A program made the position numbers and the translations under genes. Below the pieces are notes generated by a model. That model worked only from the letters and a program-made list of their open reading frames with translations. It did not search any database and had not been told where the DNA came from. This document shows positions 1 through 11,955 of a DNA stretch of 64,000 bases, piece after piece (position 1 is the stretch's first letter; every line of letters starts with the position of its first letter). The DNA comes from Hyalella azteca (lineage: Eukaryota > Arthropoda > Malacostraca > Amphipoda > Hyalellidae): assembly GCF_000764305.2 (NCBI RefSeq), contig NW_025941708.1, positions 278,125 to 342,124 of the forward strand. The letters run 5' to 3'.

Positions 1-3000
1 TAAATTCAATGATATTGGCCCAATTATTCTTCCAACAAACATATATGTCACAAATTTTCAAATTTTCAAAACGGAGAAATAGAGAAACTATCTAGTCAGA
101 TAAATTTTGGTGAATATCAAGAAAAATAAATGCTTAATATGATTTTAATAGGAATTTATTTCTAATACTTACTTTCTACCGTATAGTTTGTTTGTTTTAT
201 TTTACTCCAATTGTTACCCTAATATATGTACAGAGCTGACCTAGCCATAAAATAATGCATGTTTAATTATTTTGCCTTGTTCTTCAGATAATCTAATCTA
301 TTACAGTCGTCACATATGGCTAGGTATTTGAGCAACTACCTGTAAGCGTAATCAGTCGTGATGAGCAAGGCCTCTGATCGTCGATGTTATAACTGTAGCT
401 GTGGCGCATAAATAAACACAGCAATGGAGTGTCGCCCTCGTGCACTAAATCAAGGCGTTATCGTGTTTCTTCTTGTGTTCCTGACACTGCCGGAGTGACT
501 GCTCCATGGCGGGCCCTCGGGGAGTATCTGTCATTATAGTCTAATTGATCCATTAGGTCCCCCTGCTCTACACATGCGCGCTCCACGCTCGCCATGACAA
601 TATTCCGCCCGGCAAAAATAACTTCGAAATTTAATGTATCGATACGGCCACTGGCGACGTATTTTCGCGCAGTATTTTCATATAATTGTGCTTCACTACA
701 AATATTCTGAGGTCGAATTTTTGCGCAGTAAATCGAAAATCCGTCTATTACTTTGACGATTCCTAATAAAATTTTAGATGAATACGTTTATGAATACATA
801 GTGATATCGAAAACACACACAAGCCGACGTGACATTGTTATTCTGTATAGTACAATAATGACAGCTTAAGAGTTATTGTACCTTTTTTGAACATAAATAT
901 CACATTAAAGACCTCGTTTACCTTCTTTTATGCGTCATTTTCTACAACGGAACAATTTAATCTTAAATTAAACGTCTCTACTGTTTTGAAAACATCGACA
1001 AGTGCACGCTGAAGATGTCGACAATCATCTCATCTGCCGTCGCTGTCTGTCTGACTGTTGACCGCGCATGTCGGTCGCTGCATGGAAGCATGCCGCCAAA
1101 TTTGGAAGGCAATTAAAATTTGCGGCGAGATGTCAGGCGGCACCGCGGTCATGTCAGCGCGCCATGCGTGGCGCTATTGCGTCGACCGCTGCAATACGCT
1201 GCTACGTCAAGTCCCACGCAATTTCTCGCGGCGCATGAAATTTTTAGGTAATTTTATGATCGGCCTTCAGCCTCTTTGGAACTTTTTGGTTAGTTTTAGA
1301 TAAGTTTGCAGAGGCGAAAGTTAATTGGCACTCGCTTCAACAAGGTCGTTTGCTGATGACATTCAATTTTGACAAAGCAGTTTGGTTCTAAATGGGTTTT
1401 TGGGCATAAACAAGCCAGCAATATTCAAATTTTTGTCAAATTCAACCCAATAAATGGCAAGCAAGAGGACGTGGTTAACGCCGAGAGCAGTTTGCTCGTG
1501 GCATGACGGTCTACACGCTGCTGCCGCTACAAATATTGCAGCTTCGGTCAATAAGTCAATCTCGCGGGATGTACCCCTGGGAAAAAGCGCCTCTGAAAAC
1601 ATGTTAATATGCACTGCCTGGCAAACGCGAGCTGCTGCGACACACAGCATACAAATCGATTAATTCCCCGTGAGTTTATTGCATGCGACCAACGAAGTTT
1701 GGCGATATTTTGCGCAAAAGATCACCAGGACAATTCACTTCACGGCAACATCAAGAGAAAAAATTCTCACGCATATGTGCAGCAATTACTCTAAATAAAG
1801 AAATTATTGTAATTTGCGATTACCGTATGACCTGTGAACACTGTACTACTCAATTAGAAATTAATCAACAATATTTTTCAATCTGTGGAATATAATCGAC
1901 ATATTATGTAAACAGACATGCGTCAAACTTGCCGAAAAGCTAGACGTTTCTTGTAAAATTTCTGCGACCAAGAGCACAATACAATTCAGAATTTGCTTGA
2001 ATAATTGTTAATGTTGAAAATTAGAAACCATTCAATATAATATGGCACGAATTTATAGCAAGACCAACTCGTCGGTGCTTAAATTATAACTTGTGTATGT
2101 AACGAGCGATTATTGTAACTGGCTGATGACAAAAAGATAAATTGCCTTGCTTTATGTTTAAAAATAAAATAATGAACCATTGTTAGTTATGTCTTAATGA
2201 TATATAAAAAGTTAAGTTGGTTATTAGTTATGTGCAACAATGCTATAATGACTACATTTTGCCCTTATATGTTAACTCTGGAGTTTTTCGATCCATCCCA
2301 GTGAATGGTTTTAGGCATGGAAGTGGCTGCTATCGCAAACGTTCATCAGAGAACACATGGCTCCATTACCACCAAGATTATGATGCAGCTGATCAGAGGG
2401 GTGGCGCACAGGAAAGGATATCGCTTATTTACAGCCACCAAAGATCGAGTCAAGGGACGATGCTGCGTAATTGCTATCATTGGTGCATGTGTTTGTGTGG
2501 GGCCTGCCTTGTGCATGACATGTATTTATTGATTTCTGCCATGGGATATAGCGATGATATTAAATCAAATATTTGTGGGAGACTCGCAATTCTGGCTCAA
2601 CTGAGCTGGTTGTTGTCGACTGGCAAGACGCTTGGAAATAATGATGGGGTCAAGTACAATGAAGCGCTATTACATTTATTACATTTATGTAATATAAATG
2701 CGTCTTAACAGTCATTTTTCAGTTTATATTCGAATTGGCAATACAAAAGACAAATTGTTCATCACATTATTCCGACCTAGCCAAAACACAAAGTTAATTA
2801 AATTTAGCAGCTTATTGGAATCAATTTTTTGCGCTTGTATGCGAATGGATCTTTTAATCGCACGTCGAAGCTTAAAAAAGTTGTAAGGATTTACACAGTC
2901 GAGTTTCGATTCAAAGATTTATTTAATAAATTCAGAACAATTAAAATTGGCTGGAAGCAGCAACGGCGCTTTCAGTAATAGCCACGATGCGTCATAAGGT

Positions 3001-4887
3001 TTCTTTCATTTATTTATTTATCCTCCTGATAACAGGAACGATGAAGTAAAATTCAGTAAGCAATGACAATGAAATAAAATAAGGTTGGCTTGTTCCGAGC
3101 GTGGCAAAGTTTAAAGGGCTTCAGGTGTGGTCTTCCAGATGCTGCGACGTAGCCGTGACGCCAGACAACGTAGACGTTACGTAGAAGAAATAACGTGGCA
3201 CACAGGAATGGCTCAGCGACAGCACTGGACCCGAAACTTGAGGAACGTAGATACTAGGATCGAGGGAATAAACATAATCTTGGTCAGGTTCATGCAGAAT
3301 CTGACAGTAAAATTAATTATCAGCAATTCCAGCAACAAAGAACAAATTAATTTAAGATCTCAACTGACCTGAGGTTTTTAATGCCCAGTGTTATGACTTT
3401 ATGACAATGGAATGAATGAAGAGTTTAATTTAAGAAATTTAGAGGAAATCAGTTAGAGGAGTAGGAAGTTGGACGGAAAAAGACAGCGATAATAGCTAAA
3501 GGTTTCATTGCGTGTTGAAAGAAGATGACAGACTTAAATTAGGATTGCACATTCCGAAACAGTATAGCCAACTGCCATCGTGAATTGCACGAACCCTCTT
3601 CTACCATAATAGAACTATCGATATTTAATAAACTTTGATTATACTTTGAAAATCTAAGAAATCTCACGAGCTTGTTCGCCCAGTCTCGGACATTGACTTG
3701 TCCGCACAAGCTGGACAAGAGGCAACCGCACTGCGTCGGAAATAAATAATTCAAAATTACCTTTATTATTATGGAATATTGTTTGGAAATAATATTTAGC
3801 TTGGAAATTACAGAAATAATCGGTGAGAAATTTATAATTTCTCACAAAGTAAAACATATAGGCTTACCAATACCAACCCCAAATATTCGGGTCTCCAATT
3901 GTGCACGGAATTGAGCGCAGCTAGTGGATGAGTGTGCGCAGTGGTGCGATGTTTAGCAGAGCTCAATATGGCGGCCCGCATGCGAGTGTCACGCGCTGAT
4001 CACATCAGGTTCCCTCGTGATGATCTTTATCTAAAGCAGACGCCCCGTGATGCCTCGATTGCCTCATTGTGAGGGTGCGAGCCTTTAAGTGATGAGCCGC
4101 GCCAAACAATGGATACTCTCATACTTGACCTCATCATTACTATATTGGCTCAACCGCCAACACGTAACTCTACTGATTGGCTTCTGATTAAAAGGACATG
4201 CACCCAACCTGTTCACCAATTAAGCTCTTGGACTCATTTTGTCATTATTTCTGGACTATAAGTTCTGAGGCGTTTGAAGCCTGCACCTAAAGTGAGAAAA
4301 AAATACTTGAATGCATTGTGATCCAAGCCTCTGGGCTGATATTTTTGGAAATTCAATAATGTTTGCGAAAAAACTCAATTGGAGCCCATCCTGATGGCGA
4401 CATGAACTTGAAATGTATTTTGCTTTTCATTGCAAATTTGTCTCATTCACTGATGATCTCTTCAGTAGAATGCTTTATCAAGGCGAAAAAACAACTTTGT
4501 AGCATGACAATTAACCTAGAAATTATAACACAAATATATCAATTATTATTGATAATCTTGATGATTGCCGAACTACAATATGATAGCAGAAATCCGAAAC
4601 TTATTCATGCAATGGGAATCGAACGAAGCAAGACAAAATGCGAAGATCACATTTTGATTAAGCTAAATATCTTGAACATGTGAGCCAAAATCTTCATCAA
4701 ATTCAGTTGCAATAAAAAACTAACGAATTCTATGTATGGTAGAATCACTATCTGGATAAATTTAATTCATACATAAATACAAATGAAAAATTGGGATTAT
4801 TAGTAATATTACTTTATAACTCAGCATTGAGGCATCACTAAGAATTAATATTATTAAATGTCACGCGGCATCATAGCAAGACAATGA
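1..4887. other. No supported gene
   Basis: AT-rich sequence with a GC-richer patch at about 1000-1250 and two overlapping short open frames at 2217-2708. Neither has a recognisable domain or splice context. No RNA gene was recognised. Nothing more can be supported. Confidence 0.6.
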
Positions 4888-5165
4888 GATGTAGTTTTCC
4901 ATGCCTGGTTGTCGTGCAGTTTTCCATGCCTGGTTGCGGTGTAGTTTTTCATGCCAGGTTGTCATGCAGTTTTTTATGCCTGGTTGCGGTGTAGTGTTTC
5001 ATGTCTGGTTGCGGTGTAGTTTTTCATGCCAGGTTGTCATGCAGTTTTTTATGCCTGGTTGCGGTGTAGTTTTTCATGACTGGTTGCGGTGTACTTTTTA
5101 TGCCTGGTTGCGGCGTAGTTTTTCATGCCTGGTTGCGGTGTATTTTTTCATGCTTGGTTGCAGCA
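4888..5165. repeat. Minisatellite, unit about 25-27 bp
   Basis: About ten degenerate units of the form ATGCCTGGTTGCGGTGTAG plus a run of T and CA. Unit variants alternate between GGTTGCGGTGTAG and GGTTGTCATGCAG. The open frame running through it (about 126 codons, Cys/Phe-rich) follows from the repeat and is not taken as a gene. Confidence 0.93.
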
Positions 5166-7496
5166 GACAGCTCCTCGTTAGCCTCCGTCGATCACAGCCT
5201 TCACCTTCAGGCCGGCGACGTTCTTCCACGCCGCGTTTTTTTCACATAAATCTGCATACAAAAAATGGCGTACATCATTGAGAGAATCGTAAAGTTTTAG
5301 CGTTAAGGCACACCAATTTTGCTTTATCAATAATGCAGTAATTTTCCTCACAATATGAAGTTTTAACGATTTCATGCTAGGCGCTTGCCGAATATGTGAT
5401 TGCCACGATTACTGATTGCAAAATCCTTTATTACTATGATTTCTGATGGCCGAATATATGATTGACAAAACTACTGATTGCCCAAAGCGTGATTGATTAC
5501 CAATATTACCAATTACTGATTGATTACCAAGATTACTACTTCCACAACAATTTTCAAGAAATAGCGGACTACACTACGCCAGAAGTATTGGGCTGAGAGA
5601 AAACTCACCAACAACTCTTCCCTCGCGAGTGAGGCTAAACAATTTAATCAAGTCTAAGTTTTACAGGACAGATCGTGAGGGTCGTGCCTAACATTTACCA
5701 GCGGTCGTTGACTAAATCTTTTCGTCCTCTTCAGTGGAGAAAAAAGAAGCTACGAGTCAGTGGTCCAATGGAAAAAGAGTCCGGAGGGCATCTCGAGAAG
5801 GCGATTCTTCTTCGATTTTGTTTCGAGAAGTCGACTTGTTTTACAAATAACACACTGATTCTAGGCCATCTGTGATTGAAGGCAAGCATCGTCACAGGGT
5901 CTCATATGAACACGAAGGTTTCAGACCAAAAGAGTCACGATGTCATCTGTGCATAAGGCTGATGTGCGACGCCAAGTCCCGAGTACTAAGAGTTGCTCTC
6001 GCACTCGTACACTTTTAATCTGCGTCGCTATGAAGTGGGCCGGGTTAATTTTTGAGAAGTGTTTTAATAGTCAACACTCTTTTCATTAGGGTCCGAGCAG
6101 AGGGCTCTTGAAGCGCAAAAATTTCTCTAAGTTGCTAATTGAGAGCGTCGCCTGGAGTCGTCACGAGCGTCGCGCATTGCTCGAGGCGCCATCTTTCGGT
6201 GGGAAACAAGAGCGCACAAGAGCCTCTAAATTTCACTCACTCCGACAATCGTCAGCCTAGTGCGATTAATGCGAGTCTCTGTTCTTCTTTGAGACAAGAG
6301 CACAGCTTCAAAATGCAGATTGTATGATAGGCTTTCGCTTTTAATTTTTTAACCGTTCAAAAGAAATTTTCCAACTAATCATGATCAATGATAAATTTAC
6401 ATAAATCGGTAAAATTGTTATTATATTATAGCAACCTTTCTGATCGATCATACGCCTGATGCACTATACATAATCACTATTTGTATAAGCAATCGGTATT
6501 CTAAATTTCCCCCGCTCTCATTGAAACTAAAATATGCTTTCTTTAAGACACAAAAAGCAATTTTATTTTGGTTGTAAATAAAGTCTTATGTCTTGGTAGC
6601 GGAGAATTGAACGATCTCGACGCGCGTAAAATGTAACCTCTTGAACATATGTTTTAAGGGAGAGCCCAAAACGCCGGACTGTTGTTTACTAATGGACCGT
6701 ATTTTGTAGCGAGCTTTCGGCGAGGACTTAGAGCAAGAACAAAGCAAACTCTCTCTTGCAATTACGCTGCGATATTGACTGCAAGTTTTCAGTCGTCTGA
6801 AACAAACATTCAAAGTGCTTGACTGAGTCAAACAGCTTCTAGTCTCTGAAGACGTGGGTATACAAAAATAGAGATCCTGTGTGAGAGAATTGTTAGTAGA
6901 GAAAACCTTGTAAGGTTCTTGAGAAGCTTAAGTGAATATGATATGAATATAATATGAAATACCAACACACCAATAATATCAGGTCATGATAATGCCTATT
7001 TTACTGCTCTACTCAATTTGCAACTCAGATGAAAACTTTTACAACACCTTAGAAATTTAATTTATTTCATTTCATGAAGTGTATCCGATGATTATTCCGA
7101 ATATGATCTATACCATAAGAAGTCATTGAAATAAATTCTAGAATGAGAATCAGAATTAACTCTACTTGAAGACAATAACCTACCCATACTTCTTCAAATG
7201 TTGTTTGCATTTTAAATATCTATGCAAGGTGTAGTTCGTCAGATAATATTCAAGATGGTTCCAGTATTTTCACATTAGTAGAAAAGAAAAGTTACGGCAA
7301 ATGAGCATGCGAAATTCAGATCGATTCTCAATGCCCGAAATAAGGCTTAATTATTTTCCACCATCTCGGGCGACTTGAAATGCAGACTATACCTGGTAGT
7401 GTACATGGGCTGAGTGTGTGGGATTGCATTTCATTCGAACAATTTACGCTCAGTCTTTCGTTAAATCAACCGGCAGCTCAGAACAAACATTTCGAA
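5166..7496. other. No supported gene
   Basis: Intergenic. Short GATTGATTACCAA words repeat at about 5390-5540. A moderately GC-rich stretch at 5640-6330 has only short open frames without recognisable similarity. Confidence 0.6.
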
Positions 7497-8195
7497 GTAT
7501 ATGTAGTGAAGCATGGAGTGGTTGGGAGTGAGTATGGAGTGAAGCATGTGGTTGGGAATGAGTATATGGAGTAAAGCATGGAGTGGTTGGGAGTGAGTAG
7601 GGAGTGAAGCATGGGGTTGGGAGTGAGTATGGAGTGAAGCAATGAGTGGTTGGGAATGAGTATATGGAGTGAAGCATGGAGTGGTTGGGAGTGAGTATAT
7701 GGAGTGATGCATGGAGTGGTTGAGAGTGAGTATATAGAGTGAAGCATTAAGTGGTTGGGAGTGAGTACGGAGTGAAGTATGGAGTGGTTGGGAGTGAGTA
7801 TATGGAGTGAAGCATGGAGTGGTTGGGAATGAGTATATGGAGTGAAGCATGGAGTGGTTGGGAGTGAGTATGGAGTGAAGCAATGAGTGGTTGGGAATGA
7901 GTATATGGAGTGAAGCGTGGAGTGGTTGGGAGTGAGTATATGTGGAGTGAAGCATGGAGAGGTTGGTAGTGAGTACATGGAGTGAAGCATGGAGTGGTTG
8001 GGAGTGAGTACGGAGTGAAGCATGGAGTGGTTGGGAGTGAGTACGGAGTGAAGCATGGAGTGGTTGGGAGTGAGTATATGGAGTGAAGCATGGAGTGGTT
8101 GGGAGTGAGTATATGGAGTGAAGCATGGAGTGGTTGGGAGTGAGTATGGAGTGAAGCATGGAGTGTTTGGGAGTGAGTATGGAGTGAAGCATGGG
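7497..8195. repeat. Minisatellite, unit about 30-36 bp
   Basis: About 20 units containing GGAGTGAAGCATGGAGTGG followed by TTGGGAGTGAGTA and an optional TAT. Unit length varies with that optional segment. Long open frames on the minus strand in all three phases (up to 243 codons) come from the stop-free purine-rich repeat and are not genes. Strand asymmetry is strong: G-rich on plus, C-rich on minus. Confidence 0.95.
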
Positions 8196-9182
8196 ATGGT
8201 CGGGAAGTTACCCTCTGCTGCTTGAAGGGCTTCCCTCGGGTTGATGTCAGACCCTCACACATGACTCGAATAAATTGTAGGGTCGAGCCACGGGCGCGTC
8301 TGACAAAGCTCCTCTATCGCTAACCAGGAGACCCGGAGAGCTATTTTCCAGGGTTTTAATTGCCCAAACTGGCCATTGCGTAATGAACAGCCGCCAATAA
8401 AGGATGAGGCAACTAATTTAGAATGAGATCTAATGGCATTTGGTAGCCGGCGATCGTCACTTGTTTTCGGCATTCGTCTTGATCTGGCGCGACCGTTAGA
8501 ACACCTATTGGCAAGTGAGGTCACATCGCGTCGGCTGCGTAGAAATGTATCCTCATAAGCCTCTAATTTCACTGAAGTGTAGCACTGCGTGACAAATCTT
8601 ATGCGCCGTATACTGTTAATGTGAACGAAATATATGTTACATTATGAGATAAACTTCACGTTCTCAAACAGAACGCATGCAAATTTTTAGACATATTTTT
8701 TAAACGCTTGTACGAATCCTTCATTCTGTATTTTTTAAAATCTACAGGCATACATTTCTAGTTATATTTCCTGCAATTAGACATATATCAATAAAATGTT
8801 CGACTTTGTAAGTTAATGTGAAACACGATCAATAAACAAATCAACCGTTGATTATTGAACTTAATGGATAATATCACAGTTAATGAAAGTACAAGCAGTT
8901 TGATTTTAGCAGTTCATTTGATACACAATAATATTAATATTAGTGTAGTTAGGCAGAAGTTCTTCATTTATACAGGATATCTATCCAGCTAGAAATTTTG
9001 TTCGGCTTATCGAAAAAAACAATAAGAAAATCGTAAATAAAAAGTACGCTCTGGTCTTCAATCAAACCTGTATAAATAATATTAATGTATACAAGTAACA
9101 ACTCACTATCTTCTAACGGAAGTTGTCGTTTGCAAGTTGTGATCACCTGTGAACACAAGTAACAAAAAAAAAAGAGGAAAAT
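8196..9182. other. No supported gene
   Basis: Unique-looking sequence following the minisatellite. A GC-richer 8200-8570 segment has one 105-codon open frame on the minus strand without recognisable features. The rest is AT-rich. Confidence 0.55.
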
Positions 9183-9233
9183 AATCTTCATTGAGCAAAA
9201 GCTCAATCAAAGCTTCATTGCTCAATGAAGATT
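9183..9233. repeat. Perfect 16-bp inverted repeat (hairpin)
   Basis: AATCTTCATTGAGCAA at 9183-9198 is the exact reverse complement of TTGCTCAATGAAGATT at 9218-9233, with a 19-base spacer that itself contains related short words. A third AATCTTCATC follows at 9241. No TIR or target duplication was recognised. Confidence 0.85.
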
Positions 9234-10088
9234 GGAGCGAAATCTTCATCTGTCGAGCCTCATCTTATTAACTTGCATATAAATGGAGCAATTTTCTACT
9301 CGTCTATTTGTGAATGTTCACAAGTTATGTCAGGTCCAGGTGAATATTTTTCAAGACAATAGCGTTGCATAACTCTAACAGTGCACAGAATCTCGTTGTG
9401 TAACATTTCTCTTGGGGAGCAGCAACCGATGCGACCTCATGTTTTCCTCTCATAGTCTTCATAAAATTGATCATCAGTAAAATGCGTCCTGCATCAATGA
9501 TGAACGCTACTGGAAAACTTTGTCTAGTTTTAAACCAAAACACGAGTTCCATTAACGCTCATTAGAAACTGTCCAAGCCGGAGAGGAAATATCAGGAGCT
9601 CGGGGATCTCAAATTATTCGGAAGATCTTCTTTGCGTTAAATATTCTAGCGCCTTCCGAAATAATGATAGTAACTTTCTGCTAGAAATTCCATCCGAGTT
9701 CAAAATTATCATTGCAACGAACCATACAAAAATATTGTTCCTCTTGAATCGAAAACTTTTGACAAGTTTGTAGTAACTTTTGAAAAGTCCAAGACAAGAT
9801 TATATCAAGAAAAAATGTCAGCAAGAAGTTTTACAGTGACCTGCACGATAATTCATCTTAAGCTAGCATTTTCTACACTTTTCGCATAACTAAGGCGAAC
9901 ATGACTCAGTCATCTTTACAGAGAGCAGAAACGACTAACTCCTTGTGCGAAGATATCGTCGCTATGGACGTTTTAGTGGTAGTCCCAGCGTGAATAATCT
10001 AGCGGAAATGTGCGACAATGCAAGGAAGAAATCTCCCGCAAACTTGAGACGGAGGTAGTGTCTCTGGAAGGTCTACAAGATTCAACAT
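9234..10088. other. No supported gene
   Basis: Sequence before the tandem duplication. It contains a small inverted repeat (ATTATTCGGAAG at about 9615 and CTTCCGAAATAAT at about 9653). A 97-codon minus-strand frame at 9973-10266 runs into the duplication. Its duplicated part recurs at 11936-12133 with a different C terminus, so it is not taken as a gene. Confidence 0.55.
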
Positions 10089-11954
10089 AGAGCTGTTCAA
10101 TAATGAAGTCTGGACAAGAACTACCCGCAAGGTAACATTTCAAGAAAGTCCGTTGCGTCGTGTACATGTCCAAGACGTCCGACCAAGAAAGTTGGGAGAC
10201 AAGGCCTCTCCTGTCGCTGTCTGCAGCATTTCGCTGCTCGCCTTTCCTTAGTTGATGGATTTTCATCTTATTCTGCCAAAGTTGAGATAAATTCTAAAAT
10301 CTGTGTCTATGATGGACAAGAAAAACTATAAATATAGAAATTTATAATGAACTAGTTCGTAAGCGACGAGCTGATTCATTTTAAATAAACTCAAAAACAA
10401 TCTCATTAAAAAGTTTTCAACTGTATGAATTGAATCAAGGAACAGAAACAAATTTTTACATAACAGTAACATGTTTTTTTTAAAAATTAAAACGTTTTTT
10501 TCTGAGAGAACAATGTTTTATTGTCACAAATAAGGGTGGCAGAATCATTTCGCAATTACCTTGCTACATTTTCTAGCTTCATTTGATTTACCAAAAGATA
10601 AATCGGCAGATTCTGAAAGGAAACACTGTTGATCGTACGATTTATTCATGAGAAAATTTTAGGTGTAATTTATGGTCATACTCACTTACCATTTACGACG
10701 TGTAATACACGATTGTTCCCACGTACTACTTATAAAATGCAATTATTTACTACTGACCTGATCCGTAATCACGTGTCATTCGTTGTTCGACCCACTAACT
10801 AACCATTGATGACGCGAAAGTTACACAAACTTCACTTACTCCAATTAATGAATTGGTCAAACCCTAAAATACTGCTAAAATAAAACGTATTCAATACTAT
10901 AAACTGTAAAAATACAAGAAAAGCGCTGACGACGAACACTCAATTCCGTCCAATCGACGCCAACTCCATGCGAGCACCAGAATGTAGTTCACGCTCTCTA
11001 GCATTGCGGCGAGCGCGCTTGTATATTCGTTGGATGCACATAATAGCCGATGATTAATCGGCTTGTGTGGCGTAGAAGTTAATGTGCGGGGAGGCTTGAG
11101 TGGCCCTCATTAATTATGGGCCAAAGTGGCGCCACAAGTCTGGGCGCTCCATACACAGATTGCGCTTCGCCTTCCTTCACGCAAGACGAAGATTGATTTT
11201 TGCGGCGTTAGGGCTATCGACGCCTCCGAGTGTCACTTCGACACTCGCCAGCAGCCGACTCAAGAAATACATCAAACATTCACCTACTTTCAATAGGAGC
11301 AAAGGATTTTTCATTGCAAATTTAAAGTAAATATTTATTACAGAGGACATTTTGGAACGGAAACTTTGATTGAATACGTCATTCATTCGTTTTAATAAGT
11401 AAAACGATTGAGTTGCAATGATTGTATCTCAGCCAGTACACAGGCTTAGAAAGGTGCAAAAATACATAACCAAGCTCACTGAAAACGCTGCAACGTCGAA
11501 AAAAAAATAAATATAAATAAAAACATTCGTTCCACTCTTTCAGTTTGTGATGCAATGACCCATATTCCACGTGAATCGCTGTAATTTACGCCATCTCTCT
11601 TATGAGGCGTGGCGTTAATTGAGTCAATGCGGTCAACCGTGACGCAAGCCAAGTTGTCTCCTAAGAGATACCATCCAAAATTAAATTCACTTCAACTCCA
11701 TTCGTAAAAAAGATTACCGTAAGAAATTTTTATTGATATTTCCAAGATTTTTTTCAAAGTTTAAACATTAAGATGAATTAGGGAAATTTTATATTACAAT
11801 GCTAAATTTTACCACAGATCTTCGTGAAGCGGTTGCCTTCTATGCCTCTTTTCGGGATGTTCATTTCACTTTACATTTATACTCCCCTGCTGATCAGTAT
11901 ATCAGTCTACGTGCAGCAGATGCTATGACTTGAAACTAAAGGCAGAGCTGGGCA
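10089..11954. repeat. Tandem duplication, copy 1 (1.87 kb)
   Basis: This segment is repeated head-to-tail at 11956-13816 with an offset of 1867 bases and near identity by eye. It begins AGAGCTGTTC and ends GGCAGAGCTGGGCA. The heptamer AGAGCTG occurs at both breakpoints, suggesting microhomology. No gene is supported inside. A GC-rich stretch at about 10930-11240 with many CpGs could be promoter-like. Compared with copy 2, this copy has extra bases around 11470-11510 and 11666-11678 and lacks the 34-bp TIR insertion. Confidence 0.95.
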
Positions 11955-11955
11955 A

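Noticed and set aside
4901..5281. 126-codon plus-strand open frame
   Set aside because: Mostly produced by the 25-27-bp minisatellite; the amino-acid pattern simply repeats the unit.
7461..8192. Long minus-strand open frames (up to 243 codons)
   Set aside because: They run through a 30-36-bp minisatellite that lacks stop codons in several frames; there are no splice sites, domain or start context.
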